DNA from: Platanthera guangdongensis
Lineage: Eukaryota > Streptophyta > Magnoliopsida > Asparagales > Orchidaceae
Assembly: GCA_039583875.1 (NCBI GenBank)
Contig: CM077166.1
Coordinates: 89,526,564-89,590,563 of the forward strand
DNA: 64,000 nt
Direction: 5' to 3'
Both the position numbers and the translations under genes were made by a program. Shown piece by piece: positions 20,695 to 32,755 of the stretch (the stretch's first letter is position 1; each line of letters opens with the position of its first letter). The notes below the pieces were generated by a model. It was not told the origin of the DNA. It saw only the letters and a list, made by a program, of their open reading frames with translations, and ran no database searches.

Positions 20695-21604
20695 TCCAGA
20701 TGAGTTCAAGAGCTGGAGGGAGCCAGGAGGCCAATCTATGAGTAGTTTTAGCTCGTTTATTTCCCTGTTTTGTTGTATTTTTTTATGTAACTTTTTGCTT
20801 CATAGTTTAGTTTGCCTTTCATTGTGTTTAATTCAATTACTCTCTTTTTAGTAATCATGTTCTTGCCCTTCTTTTTATGTAATTTATTCATCATGCTTAG
20901 TAGCTAAACTTCTTTTAGCACTTGATCATGATGAATCTTGGAATAAAATAAGCTTCTCAACCTTATTAAAAATGTCAAGTCCTTTACTTTACTCACTAAC
21001 GATTTATCTTTGATTTATATTGTATCGAATTAATATTGAGCGGACATGTTCTTCGATCTATGATCCGTATCCTAAATGACCGGGAGGTTGCGGATATGAG
21101 GAGATCACTCAAAGATAAAAGGAGTTGCATGCACTCCTTGAGAGAGGACGACATAAATCTTCCAGATTAGAGTCAAATCCAATAGAGGGATTCACTGCAT
21201 AAAGCAAGCTTCGGGGTTTCAACTGTCCGAGAGGTCTTAATCGATCAACCTAAGGTTAGTCAAAAGCATGAGCTCGAGAGAGACGCTTTTGTACATAAGG
21301 AACCTCCACGGTTGGGTGAGCAATATAAGAGTCTTGCGTACTTTATGTTCATAAAGGAGGTCTATTTTAGTTCAAGGGGATTCTAGATCAAGTGCTATAT
21401 TTTATTTTGTTTTCTAGCTGTAGTTTAAATTCACTCATTTCTATTATTTAGATAAAATAATATCAATTAGCGTGAGTAGAAGTACTCAACAGGCCCCGAG
21501 TCTAATACGACATTTCCCATACTATATTTTGATAGGTACACTTGCCTATTTCGAGATTATAGTTTGGATATATTTTTAAAACTATAAAATACCTCATCAA
21601 GTTT

Positions 21605-21623
21605 TGGCGCCGCTGCCGGGAAT
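21605..21623 (+). other. Primer-binding site, unit 1 (tRNA-Asp type)
   Basis: TGGCGCCGCTGCCGGG then AAT. The plant tRNA-Asp 3' end predicts TGGCGCCGTTGCCGGGGAT, so there is one internal mismatch plus a change in the G run. Five bases separate it from the LTR. Confidence 0.75.
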
Positions 21624-21761
21624 TCTTTTTGTTGATATTTAGAAAGCGCAAATTTTATTACTTTTATCATTCTCTTTCTCTACCCCAATTCTCCTTTTGA
21701 TTTTCTTTTTTATTCACTTCCATTAGGTAAAGGTTGTTTTATTTTCTTTTTACATTAAAAA

Positions 21762-22906
21762 ATGTTATCTCAATTGGCCGCTAAAATTGCCAGGCTTTAA
21801 AATCAATTAGATATTTTGAAAGCCGCAAAACATCGCTAAAGTGTTTGTTATTATTATGGTGGTTCTCATCGAAGTGAGTATTGTTATCTTTATAATTATA
21901 ATTCACAGCTACCTTATGAAAATAAAATTGAATATAATTATGAAAATAACTATTCTCACATTTATGATAATTCTTTTTTCAATTTTCATGAAAATAATTT
22001 TTCCAATTCCTTTAATTTCCATGAAAATAATTTTTCGAATTTAAATGAGAATACTTATTTTGATTTAAATAATTTTTCTACTACCTCAGACGTTTGTTTT
22101 CCTTGTTCGCAAGATCAAGCAGAAAACTTTCTGAGTTATGTGAAGAATTATTTGGATCCTAATTTTTGTTCTTCTTTTAGCACACCACAATCGATTTCTT
22201 CTAATTTTGGGGACTTTACGCAATTCATTGTTGATCCTCCCAAAATTGCGATGAAATTATTTCTTATTCTAATGATTCTTCACCCCCTCCAAATAGTTCA
22301 CCTAGTACGGAACATGAATCTTCATGTGCCCCATTGGTGACTTATTCAGAAGAGGAGCAGGAATTATTATATCAAGAATATTTTAAAGTTATGGGCACAC
22401 CAGGTGAAATAGAAGAAAAACAGGTTTATTCTCCTCTTTCTCCCGATTTTCATTCTCCTCATGAATTTTCGACCTCCACTTATGTATTTTTAGAAATTGA
22501 AATTCATGAAACTATAGTGCCCAGTAATTTTCTATTAGATAACAACTTTATTTTAGAAAATACACAACCTATACCTAATCATTTAACTTCGCCAGAACCT
22601 CCTCCTTGCGAAGATTTTTCTGACGCGATTACTTTTGATTTTTCTTTAACAAATGAATTTCATGAAGATAATGAGCCATTGCAATCACACGTCGTCAATG
22701 ATCCATTTGCCGATCATCTACAAAAATTCACATCGCCTCAGGTATGTATAGGTGATGTGAATTTACATTTTCAAGTCAAATGTTCAAAAAAGGAGAATCA
22801 AGAACCAAGCGGAGGAGTAGCTGAGCGAGCGTCTTCGGCGTATTCACCGAAGCGTGAATTAAGGGAGTTGTCCCTTCATCTGCAATATTATTTTCCATTC
22901 TCCTAA
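21762..22906 (+). pseudogene. Unit 1 copy of the Asn/Ser-rich knuckle protein (ORF-A)
   Basis: Starts at ATG 21762 (MLSQLAAKI) and ends FPFS-stop at 22906. Two CAA-to-TAA changes and at least one frame change break it, leaving the C-terminal 190 codons (22334-22906) open. The knuckle reads CYYYGGSHRSEYC: its second Cys is Tyr. The middle is Asn/Ser/Phe-rich, the C-terminal third acidic and Pro-rich. I do not recognise the family beyond the gag-like knuckle. Confidence 0.75.
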
Positions 22907-24220
22907 CAATAATCATCTAACTTAAAGATGGGAAAAAGAAAAGAGCTCTTGGGAGACACCCCTTGCTTATCTTTTAATTTTTATGAATTTTGTTTTGTAA
23001 ATTTTCAGAAACTGTTTTTCTTTCCCCCCTCCTACTTGACTTATAAACATTGGGGACAATGTCTATTTTAAGTATGGGGGTGGATTCTTATTTTTTGTTT
23101 TTATTTAAAAATTCAAATAATTTTTTTTAATCTTAATAATTACAAAAATTTGTTTTCTTTTTAATTATAAAAAAAAATACAAAAAAAGAAACAAAAATAT
23201 AATAAACCCCTGCTTAAATTTTGTGACTTTTCAGCAATTTATTTTGAGTTTCTTTATAAGAATTTTAATAATTCTTGATTTTCTAAATCGTTTATTTCAT
23301 CAAAGTTAGTTAAATTTAATTTTTAGGTGATTTGATTTTAAGAAATAAATTTAAGAAGTAAATTTGTTTAGAGAAATTTATTTAGTCATTTTCTCTCAAA
23401 TTCTAATTAGTTTCAATTTCATAGTGCTTAGTTTAACAATTTTTAGATTTTAATTATCTCTACTTTAAACTTTAAGATTCTTAGGAAATTTTAATTTACT
23501 ATAGTTGATCTCCAACAATTTTAATTTAATCTAAATTTTTGCTTGCCTTTCCATTGTTTTTAACTTTCTTGTTAGATCATATGTAATGGGGATAAGAGGA
23601 TAAAATTCATTATCCTCTGGTACACATATGCAAAATTTTATTTTTGTTTAGATCATATGTCATGGGAATCAAGTACTCCTTGGTACACATATGCAACCCC
23701 CAAAAGAGGAGTAAGAGGATAAAATTCATTACTCCTAAACAATTTTGTTTGAAGAGAAAAAAAATAGAAAAAAATATCAAAAAAAAAATTGTGTGGGGTG
23801 AGAAGATAAAATTCATCACCCTAATCTAAGATCTCTTCAATTACCTTTTTTCAAACCCAAAAAACCAATATAATTACTTTAGATTTAAATTAAAATTGTA
23901 AGAGAGCATAAGTAGTAGTTTGAATTTTCCTTGAAGTCTCTTTTAGTGGAAAAAGTGTTTCTAATTTTTAATCTATTTTTTTGCTAAATACTTAATTTTG
24001 AGTTCTAATTATTTTATTAGAGAAAATTTTCCTAAATATTTAGCTCTTCACATTTTACTTTCATATTTTAGGACTTCAAAATTTTTGAATTCCCTAAGTT
24101 AATTTTTAACTTTCTTTTGATTTAATAAATTTTTAGTTTATTTAAAAAATTATTTTAATTTCTTATAAGTACTCTCATAGTTTTGCTTTAGAATAGCAAA
24201 AGCTTAAGTATGATGGTATT
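22907..24220 (+). other. Unit 1 non-coding internal region
   Basis: AT-rich, no gene. The box ATTGGGGACAATGT followed by AAGTATGGGGGTGG (about 23050-23085) is typical of Athila/Tat elements. Near 23580-23825 the phrase GAGGATAAAATTCATTA occurs three times among ATCATATGTCATGGG-type repeats. It ends in the G-rich tract before LTR 2. Confidence 0.7.
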
Positions 24221-25876
24221 TGGTAAAACTTTATTTATAATATTTTTTTATATATTTTTTATTTTATAAATAGCTATGTTTATTTGTAGTTTTATTAATT
24301 TTTAAATTAATCCTTTTGTTTTCTTATTTCAGGTAAATATGGGCTGCCAATAGCAAATTGGAGCTTACAGGACTGACCAGGAGATGAAACAAAAGAATCC
24401 TTGAGAAATCACTTCTACACGCCCTTGTCACGGGCATGACCTTCAGGTCACGGGCGTGACAGGTGGCCGTGACCCACAGAGGAGCCCAGAGAATGAGACA
24501 CATCAGTTTAGAACTATACGCCCCTGGTCACGGCCATGACCAGAAGGCGAGACAAAGGGGCTCAAATCGTCGAGTGAAGAACGTCGGACAGTCAAGTACA
24601 CACCCGTGACCCAAAGGTCACGGGCGTGACCCAGGGCGTGACATGTGCGTTTCTAGCCAGTAAATCAGCCATTGGGCTAGATTTTCGTTGCAGATTGACA
24701 CGCCCCTGGTCATGGGCCTGACCAGGGGGCGTGACGCCTCCATCAACACCTATTTTCTCCCACCGTTTTCAGCTTCCCGCCATTTTCCAGAAACAGAAAT
24801 GACCTGCCCTAGTCATGGGCATGACCTAGGGCGTGACCCATCATTTAACAGATCTTGGCGGTTTCTCCTCCAATGTTCCCGGGCTTTCAAGACGGCGGTT
24901 TCGAGCCTGACACGCCCTAGGTCACAGGCGTGACCTAGGGCGTGACCTTCCAGAAGTTTTTCCTATAAATTCAAGATGAGTTCAAGAGTTGTGGGGGAGC
25001 CAGGAGGCCAATCTAGGAGTAGTTTTAGCTCGTTTATTTCCCTATTTTGATGTATTTTCTTTATGTAACTTTTGGCTTCATAGTTTGGTTTGTCATTCAT
25101 TGTGTTTAATTCAATTCCTCTCTTTTAATAATCATGTTCTTGCCCTTCTTTTTATGTAATTTCTTCATCATGCTTAGTAGCTAAACTTCTTTTAGCATTT
25201 GATCATGATGAATCTTGGAATAAAGTAAGCTTCTCAACTTTATTAAAAATATCAATTCCTATACTTTACTCACTAACGATTTATCTTTGATTTATATTAT
25301 ATCGAATTCATATTGCGAGGATATGTTCTTCGATATAAGATCCGTATCCTAAATGACCAAGAGGTTGAAGATACGAGGAGATCACTCAAAGATAAAAGGA
25401 GTTGCATGTAATCCTCGAGAGAGGACGTCATAAATCTTCCGGATTGGAGTCAAATGTAATAGAGGGGTTCACTGCCTAAAATAAGCTTAGGTGTTTAGAC
25501 TGGACGAGTGGTCTTAATCGATCAACCTAAGGTTAATCAAAAGCATGAGCTCGAGAGAGACGCTTTTGTACTTAAGGAACCTCCACGGTTGGGTGAGCAA
25601 TATAAGAGTCTTGCGTACTTTATGTTCATAAAGGAGGTCTATTTTAGTCTAAGGGGATTCTAGATCAAGTGCTATATTTTATTTTGTTTTCTAGCTGTAG
25701 TTTAAATTCACTCATTTCTATTATTTAGATAAAATAATATCAATTTGCGTGAGTAGAAGTACTCAACAGGCCCCGAGTCTAATACGACATTTCTTATACT
25801 ATATTTCGATAGGTACACTTGCCTATTCCGAGATTATAGTTTGGATATATTTTTAAAACTATAAAATTTCTCATAA
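24221..25876 (+). repeat. Unit A LTR 2
   Basis: 1656 bp. Its left edge is degenerate (TGGTAAAAC for TGATAAGTC) and its right edge reads CTCATAA. It shows the same order of parts as LTR 1. Confidence 0.85.
24964..24970 (+). promoter_or_regulatory. TATA box, unit A LTR 2
   Basis: TATAAAT after the palindrome array. Confidence 0.55.
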
Positions 25877-25882
25877 AGTTTT

Positions 25883-25900
25883 TGGCGCTGCTGCCGGGGA
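25883..25900 (+). other. Primer-binding site, unit 2
   Basis: TGGCGCTGCTGCCGGGGA, a tRNA-Asp-type site with two mismatches. Confidence 0.7.
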
Positions 25901-26040
25901 TTCTTTTTGTTGATATTTAGAAAGGTCAAATTTTATAACTTTTATCATTCTCTTTCTCTACCCCAATTCTCCTTTCGATTTTCTTTTTTATTCACTTCCA
26001 TTAGATAAAGGTTGTTTTATTTTTTGTTTACATTAAAAAA

Positions 26041-28446
26041 ATGTTATCTCAATTAGCCGTTAAAATTGTCAGGCTTCAAAATCAATTAGATATTTTGAAA
26101 GCCGCAAAACAGCGCCAAAGTGTTTGTTATTATTGTGGTGCTTCTCTTCGAAGTGAGTATTGTTATCTTTATAATTATAATTCATAGCTACCTTATGAAA
26201 ATAAAATTGAATGTAATTATGAAAATAACTATTCTTACTTTTTTGATAATTCTTTTTCCAATTTTCATGAAAATAATTTTTCTAATTCCTTTAATTTCCA
26301 TGAAATATTTTTTTCTAATTTAAACGAGAATTCTTATTTTGATTTAAATAATTTTTCTTCTACCTCGGACGTTTGTTTTCCTTGTTCGCAAGATCAACCA
26401 AAAAACTTTCTGGTGTAGGGGTGAACGTGACACGGACGTGCTTACGCTGACGGTAGCTTACCCATCACAGAACATAGAAAATAAAGAGAGTGCTCCAACC
26501 AAAAGCGAACGAAAAGGGGTCCGTTGGCTCTAAAAAATACGGGACTCGATACCACGTCTTTAGGACCTAACTCTCCAATAAGCACACAACTCGCTCCTAG
26601 CCGGACTCGATACCACAACCTTAAGACCTACCTCTCCAACAAGCAGACGTCTCACCGCACCTACACAAGCATCTATTCTTTTCACAATAAGCCGTCAATC
26701 GCAGCGATAAAATAATTAGGAGCGGCGGTAAACGATAAAGAGCAATCAAGAACAAGTTGAGATTAACTCCCTTGTTAGCAAAGCGTGCCCAAAACTTGGA
26801 GAACAAGTCAAGGCTAGGCCTAGTTTGTTCTCCAACGGATCTTCCCAATCCAGATAACAAGAGGGTCAATAAAAACGTTTCGATTCATATTTTTGCAAGC
26901 GGAAAACACTTTAAAATCGCAGAAAAGACGGTTGAATAACCTCCACAAAATCTCACAGCAAGAAACACAAAGATAGGGAAGGGATTACCCAACCAAGAAG
27001 AAGATCACACAATATTTGTGGGAGAATCACTCTCTCCACGGTTCCACCGGTTTCACACCGAATGGGGCTGCTTCCTTCTTCCACGGAGTCGCACCGATAG
27101 AAGCCACGCCGGAGTCGCACCGAACGGGGATGGAGGAGGCAAGGCTTGGCTTCACACCAAAGGGGGGGGGGCTAATGGACTATCTCCATGGTGGCCGAAT
27201 TCCTCAAAGGGGGGTTTTAGGTTTTCCTTTTCATTCCCATAACTCATCATAATAGCCTCTTTTAAATAGGAGTTACAAAAGAGATCCAACCGTCCATGAT
27301 GGAGATGAAATCTCATCCATCTGGGCGGTTACATACACATAATAGCCTCCTTTAAATAGGAGTTACAAAAGAGATCCAACCGTCCATGATGGAGATGAAA
27401 TCTCATCCATCCGGGCGGTTACAAACACACCAAGTGTTTAGTAGCACATCAACATGAAAATAAAAATTAATACAAGCCATATGTTTAAAGCGATTAAAAT
27501 AAAACTAAGTAAAACGTTTAAGCAAGCTTTGCGCGCCGCGGACGGAGGTTGTATCGCAGCTTTCTGTTAGCGTCCGTGGCGTTGTCATGACGTCAGAAAT
27601 CTTTAAATTGTTGCGCCGCGGCAACCGGGTCATCCTCAGGAAGTGTTGGAGGGGCCGCGCCGTCACTTTCCGAGTTATGAGAACAATTATTTGGATCCTA
27701 ATTTTTGTTCTTCTTTTAGCACACCACTCTCGCTTTCTTCTAATCATGGGGACTTTACGTAATTCATTATTGATACTCCCTAAAATTTAGAAGAAATTAT
27801 TTCTTATTCTAATGATTCTTCACCCCCTCCAAATACTTCACCTATTACAGAACATGAATCTTCATGTGCCCCCTTGGTGACTTATTCGGCAGAGGAGAAA
27901 GAATTATTATATCAAAAATATTTTAAAGTTATGGGAACACCGGATGAAATAGAACAAAAACAAGTTTCTTCTCCTATTTCTCCCGATTTTCATTCTCCTT
28001 ATGAATTTTCAAACTCCACTTATGATTTTTTAGAAATTGAAATTCAAGAAACTATAGTGCCTAATAATTTTCTTTTAGATAATAACTTTATTTTAGAAAA
28101 TACACAACCTATACCTAATCATATAACTTCGCAAGAACCTTCTCCTTGCGAAGATTTTTCTGATGCGCTTACTTTTGATTTTTCTTTAACAAATGAATTT
28201 CATGAACATGATGAGCTGTTGCCATCACACGTCATCAACGATCCATTTGCTGCTCATCTACAAAAATTCACATCGCCTCAGGTATGTATAGGTGATGTGA
28301 ATTTATATTTTCAAGTAAAATGTTCAAAAAAGGAGAATCAAGAAGCAAGCGGAGGAGTCACTGGGCGAGCGTCTTCGGCGTATTCACCCAATCATGAATT
28401 AAGGGAGTTGCCCATTCAACTTCAATATTATTTTCCATTCTCCTAA
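26041..28446 (+). pseudogene. Unit 2 copy of ORF-A, split by a solo LTR
   Basis: Pieces 26041-26410 and 27671-28446 are in one frame once the 1260-bp insertion (solo LTR plus one duplication) is removed. Stops include CAG to TAG near 26187 and two soon after the insertion. The C-terminal 190 codons (27874-28446) are open. The knuckle reads CYYCGASLRSEYC: its His is Leu. Confidence 0.75.
26411..27665. mobile_element. Solo LTR in unit 2
   Basis: TGGTGTAGGG...GCGCCGTCA (TG...CA), flanked by the 5-bp duplication CTTTC at 26406-26410 and 27666-27670. It is absent from units 1, 3 and 4 at the same point, so the ends are well set. Contains a 90-bp tandem duplication (27248-27337 and 27338-27427) carrying TTTAAATAGGAG, a possible TATA region. 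No gene. Orientation and family unknown. Confidence 0.75.
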
Positions 28447-29772
28447 CAATAACTGTCTAGCTTAAAGACGGAAAAAAGAGAAGCGCTCTTGGGAGACACC
28501 CCTTGCTTATCTTTTAATTTTTATGAATTTTTTTTTATAAATTTTCACAAACTGTTTTTCTTTCCCCACTCCTACTTAACTTATAAAAATTGGGGACAAT
28601 GTTTATTTTTATGTATGTGGGTGGATTCCTATTTTTTGCTTTTATTTATAAATTCAAAAAAAAATCTTTTTAAAATCTTAAAAATTACAAAATTTTCTTT
28701 TCTTTTTATTATCAAAAAAATACAAAAAAAAAGAAAAAAAATATATAATAAAGCCCTGCTTAAATTTTTGTGACTTTTCAGCAATTTATTTTGAGTTTCT
28801 TTATAAAATTTTTTATAATTTTTGATTTTCTAAATCTTTTATTTCATCAAAGTTAGTTAAATTTAATTTTTGGTGATTTGATTTTAAGAAATAAATTTAT
28901 GAAGTAAATTTGTTTAGAGAAATTTATTTAGTCTTTTTCTCTCAAATTCAAATTAGTTTCAGTTTCATGGTGCTTAGTTTAACAATTTTTAGATTTTAAT
29001 TATCTCCACTTTAAACTTTAAGATTCTTAGGAAATTTTAATTTACTATAGTTGCTCTCCAACAATTTTAATTTAATCTAAATTTTTGCTACCCTTTCCCT
29101 TGTTTTTAACTTTCTTGTTAGATCATATGTCATGAGGATAAGAGAATAAAATTCATTATCCCCTAGTACACATATGGAAAATTTTATTTTTGGTTTGATC
29201 ATATGTCATGGGAATCAAGTATTCCTTGGTACACATATGCAACCCCCAAAAGAGGTGTAAGAGGATAAAATTCATTACTCCTAAGCAATTTTGTTTCAAG
29301 AGGAAAAAAACAGAAAAAATATATAAAAAAGAAAAAATTGTGTGGGGTGAGAGGATAAAATTCATCACCCCTAATCTAAGATCTCTTCAATTACCTTTTT
29401 CCAAACCCAAAAACCAATATAATTGCTTTAGATTTAAATTAAAATTATAAGAGAGCATAAATAGTAGTTTGAATTTTCCTTGAAGTCTCTTTTTAGTGGA
29501 AAAAGTGTTTATAATTTTTAATCTAATTTTGTTTGTTAAATACTTTATCTTGAGTTCTAATTATTTTATTAGAGAAAATTTTCCTAAATAATTAGCTCTT
29601 CACATTTATTTCCATATTTTAGGACTTAAAAATTTTTGAATCCCTTAAGTTAATTTTTAACTTTCTTTTGATTAAATAAATTGTTAGTTTAATTAAAAAA
29701 TTATTTTATTTTCTTATAAGTACTCTCATAGTTTTGCTCGGCAATAAAAAAAAGCTTAAGTATGGGGGTATT
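28447..29772 (+). other. Unit 2 non-coding internal region
   Basis: Same layout as 22907-24220: TTGGGGACAATGT box near 28580, A/T runs, three GATAAAATTCAT phrases near 29140-29370, G-rich tract TATGGGGGTATT before LTR 3. The small open frame at 28489-28773 is not supported by domain or by conservation of its end. Confidence 0.7.
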
Positions 29773-31448
29773 TGATAAGTCTTTATTTATAGTATTTTTT
29801 ATATAGTTTTATTTAATAAATAGCTATGTTTATTTCTAGTTTTTATTAATTTTTAAATTAATCCTTTTGTTTTCTTATTTCAAGTAAATTTGGGCTGCCA
29901 ATAGCAAATTGGAGCATACAGGACTGACCAGGAGATGAAACAGAAGAGTCCTTGAGAAATCACTTCTACACGCCCATGTCATGGGCGTGACCTTCAGGTC
30001 ACGGGCGTGACAGGTGACTGTAACCCACATAGGAGCCCAGAGAACGGGATACATCAGTTTAAAACTACACGCCCCTGGTTACGGTCATGACCTTTAGGTC
30101 ACGAGCGTGACCAGAAGGCGTGACCAAGGGGCTCAATTCGTCTATCGAAGAATGTCGGACATTCAAGTACACTCCCATGACCCAAAGGTCACGGGCGTGA
30201 CCCAGGGTGTAGCATGTGCGTTTCCAGCCAGTAAATCAGCCGTTGCGCCAGATTTCCGTTGCAGCATGACACGCCCTGGTCACGAGCGTGACCAGGGGGT
30301 GTGAAGCCTCCATCAGCACCTGTTTACTACCGTTGTTTGTAGCTTCCAACCATTTTCTAGAAACAGAAATGATACGCCCTAGGTCACGGGAGTGACCTAG
30401 GGGTATGACCCGTCATTTAACTGATCTTGGCGGTTTCTCCTCCAACGTTCTCGGGCTTTCAAGACGGCGGTTCCGAGCCTTACACGCCCTAGGTCATGGG
30501 CGTGACCTAGGGCATGACCTTCCAGAAGTTTTTCCTATAAATTCCAGATGAGTTCAAGAGCTGGGGTGAGCCAGGAGGCCAATCTAGGAGTAGTTTTAGC
30601 TCGTTTATTTCCTTGTTTTGCTGTATATTCTTTATGTAACTTTTGCCTTCATAGTTTAGTTTGCCTTTCATTGTGTTTAATTCAATTACCCCCTTTTTGT
30701 AATCATGTTCTTGCCCTTCTTTTTTATGTAATTTCTTCATCATGCTTAGTAGCTAAACTTCTTTTAGCACTTGATCATGATGAATCTTGGAATAAAATAA
30801 GCTTCTCAAATATATTAAAAATGACAACTCATTTACTTTACTCACTAACGATTTATCTTTGATTTATATTGTATCAAATTCATATTGCGCGGATATATTC
30901 TACGATATAAGATCCGTATCCTAAATGACCGAGAGGTTGTGGATACGAGGAGATCACTCAAAGATAAAAGGAGTGGCATGCACTCCTCCAGAGAGGACGA
31001 CATAAATCTTCCAGATTGGAGTCAAATCTAATAGAGGGGTTCACCGCCTAAAGCAAGCTTAGGGGTTTCGACTGGTCGAGAGGTCTTAATCGATTAACCT
31101 AAGGTTAGTAAAAAGCATGAGCTCGAGAGAGATGCTTTTGTACTTAAGGATCCTCCACGGTGGGGTGAGCAATTTAAGAGTCTTGCGTACTTTATGTTCA
31201 TAGAGGAGGTTTATTTTAGTCCAAGTGGATTCTAGATCAAGTGCTATATTTTATTTTGTTTTCTAGTTGTAGTTTAAATTCACTCATTTCTATTATTTAG
31301 ATAAAATAATATCAATTTGCTTTACTAGAAGTACTAAACAGACCCCGAGTCTAATACGACATTTCCAATACTATATTTCGATAGGTACACTTGCCTATTT
31401 CGAGATTATAGTTTGGATATATTTTTAAAACTATAAAATTCCTCATCA
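29773..31448 (+). repeat. Unit A LTR 3
   Basis: 1676 bp, TGATAAGTC...CCTCATCA. Full-length palindrome array. Confidence 0.88.
30536..30542 (+). promoter_or_regulatory. TATA box, unit A LTR 3
   Basis: TATAAAT after the palindrome array. Confidence 0.55.
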
Positions 31449-31454
31449 AGTTTT

Positions 31455-31473
31455 TGGCGCCGCTGCCGAGGAT
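31455..31473 (+). other. Primer-binding site, unit 3
   Basis: TGGCGCCGCTGCCGAGGAT. tRNA-Asp type with two mismatches. Confidence 0.7.
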
Positions 31474-31612
31474 TCTTTTTGTTGATATTTAGAAAGTGCA
31501 AATTTTGTTACTTTTATCATTCTCTTTCTCTACCCCAATTCTCCTTTTGATTTTCTTTTTTATTCACTTCCATTAGGTAAAGGTTGTTTTATTTTCTTTT
31601 TATATTAAAACA

Positions 31613-32755
31613 ATGTTATCTCAATTTCCCGCTAAAATTGTCAGGCTTAAAAATCAACTAGATATTTTGAAAGCTGCAAAACAACGCCAAAGTGTTTGCT
31701 ATTATTGTGGTGGTTCTCATCGAAGTGAGTATTGTTATCTTTATAATTATAATTCACAGCTATCTTATGAAAATAAAATTGAATATAATTATTAAAATAA
31801 CTATTCTCACTTTTATGATAATTCTTTTTTCAATATTCATGAAAATAATTTTTCCAATTCCTTTAATTTCCATGAAAATAATTTTTTGAATTTAAACTAG
31901 AATACTTATTTTTATTTAAATAATTTTTCTTCTACCTCGGACGTTTGTTTTCCTTGTTCGCAAGATAAACCAAAAAACTTACCGAGTTATGAGAATAATT
32001 ATTTGGATCCTAAGTTTTGTTCTTCTTTTAGAACACCACAATCGCTTTCTTCTAATTTTGGGGACTTTACGCAATTCATTGTTGATCCTCCCCAAAATTT
32101 AAAAGAAAATATTTCTTGTTCTAATGATTCTTCACCCCCACCAAATAGTTCACCTAGTACGGAACATGAATATTTATGTGGCCCCTTGGTGACTTATTCA
32201 GAAGAGGAAGAATTATTATATCAAGAATTTTTTAAAGTTATGCGTACACCGGGTGAAATAGAAGAAAAACAGGTTTCTTCTCCTATTTCTCCCGATTGTC
32301 ATTCTCCTCATGAATTTTCAACTTCCACTTATGAATTTTTAGAAATTGAAATTCATGAAACTACAGTGTCCAGTAATTTTCTTTTAGATAACAACTTTAT
32401 TTTAGAAAATACACAACTTATACCTAATCATATAAATTCGCAAGAACCTCCTCCTTGCGAAGATTTTTCTGACGCTCTTACTTTTGATTTTTCTTTAACA
32501 AATGAATTTCATGAAGATGATGAGCTGTTGCCATCACACGTCGTCAATGATCCATTTGCCGCTCATCTACAAAAATTCACATCACCTCATGTATGTTTAG
32601 GTGATGTGAATTTACATTTTCAAGTCAAATCTTCAAAAAAGGAGAATCAAGAAGCAAGCGGAGGAGTCACTGGGCGAGCGTCTTCGACGTATTCACCCAA
32701 TCGTGAATTAAGGGAGTTGCCCATTCAACTTCAATATTATTTTCCATTCTCCTAA
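31613..32755 (+). pseudogene. Unit 3 copy of ORF-A, best preserved
   Basis: A single 380-codon frame from ATG 31613 to TAA 32755, with no frameshift and two internal stops: TAA near 31793 and TAG near 31898, each replacing a Glu seen in other copies. The N-terminus (MLSQFPAKIVRLKNQLDILK) looks like a short coiled coil. The knuckle CYYCGGSHRSEYC (CX2CX3HX4C, 31697-31735) is intact. Then comes a Tyr/Asn-rich stretch with NFHENNFSNSFNFHENN-like repeats, a Ser/Pro-rich segment, an acidic C-terminal half (FLEIEIHET, CEDFSDALTFDFSL) and a basic tail. The knuckle resembles CGGPH-type knuckles of Athila-like gag proteins, so a truncated gag is the simplest reading. No capsid domain is recognised. Confidence 0.78.

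Larger units (their letters stand above)
19923..21599 (+). repeat. Unit A LTR 1
   Basis: 1677 bp, TGATAAGTC...CCTCATCA, giving a TGAT/ATCA terminal inverted pair. Holds the GTCACG palindrome array, a TATA box at 20688-20694 and a long leader. An open frame on the minus strand (20471-20262) is a by-product of the repeats. Confidence 0.88.

Noticed and set aside
21841..22044. Hydrophobic open frames (also 26120-26323, 31692-31889, 42249-42420) that look like membrane peptides
   Set aside because: They are the shifted frame of the Tyr/Asn/Ser-rich part of ORF-A; hydrophobicity follows from AT-rich codons and the start codons arise from the same shift.
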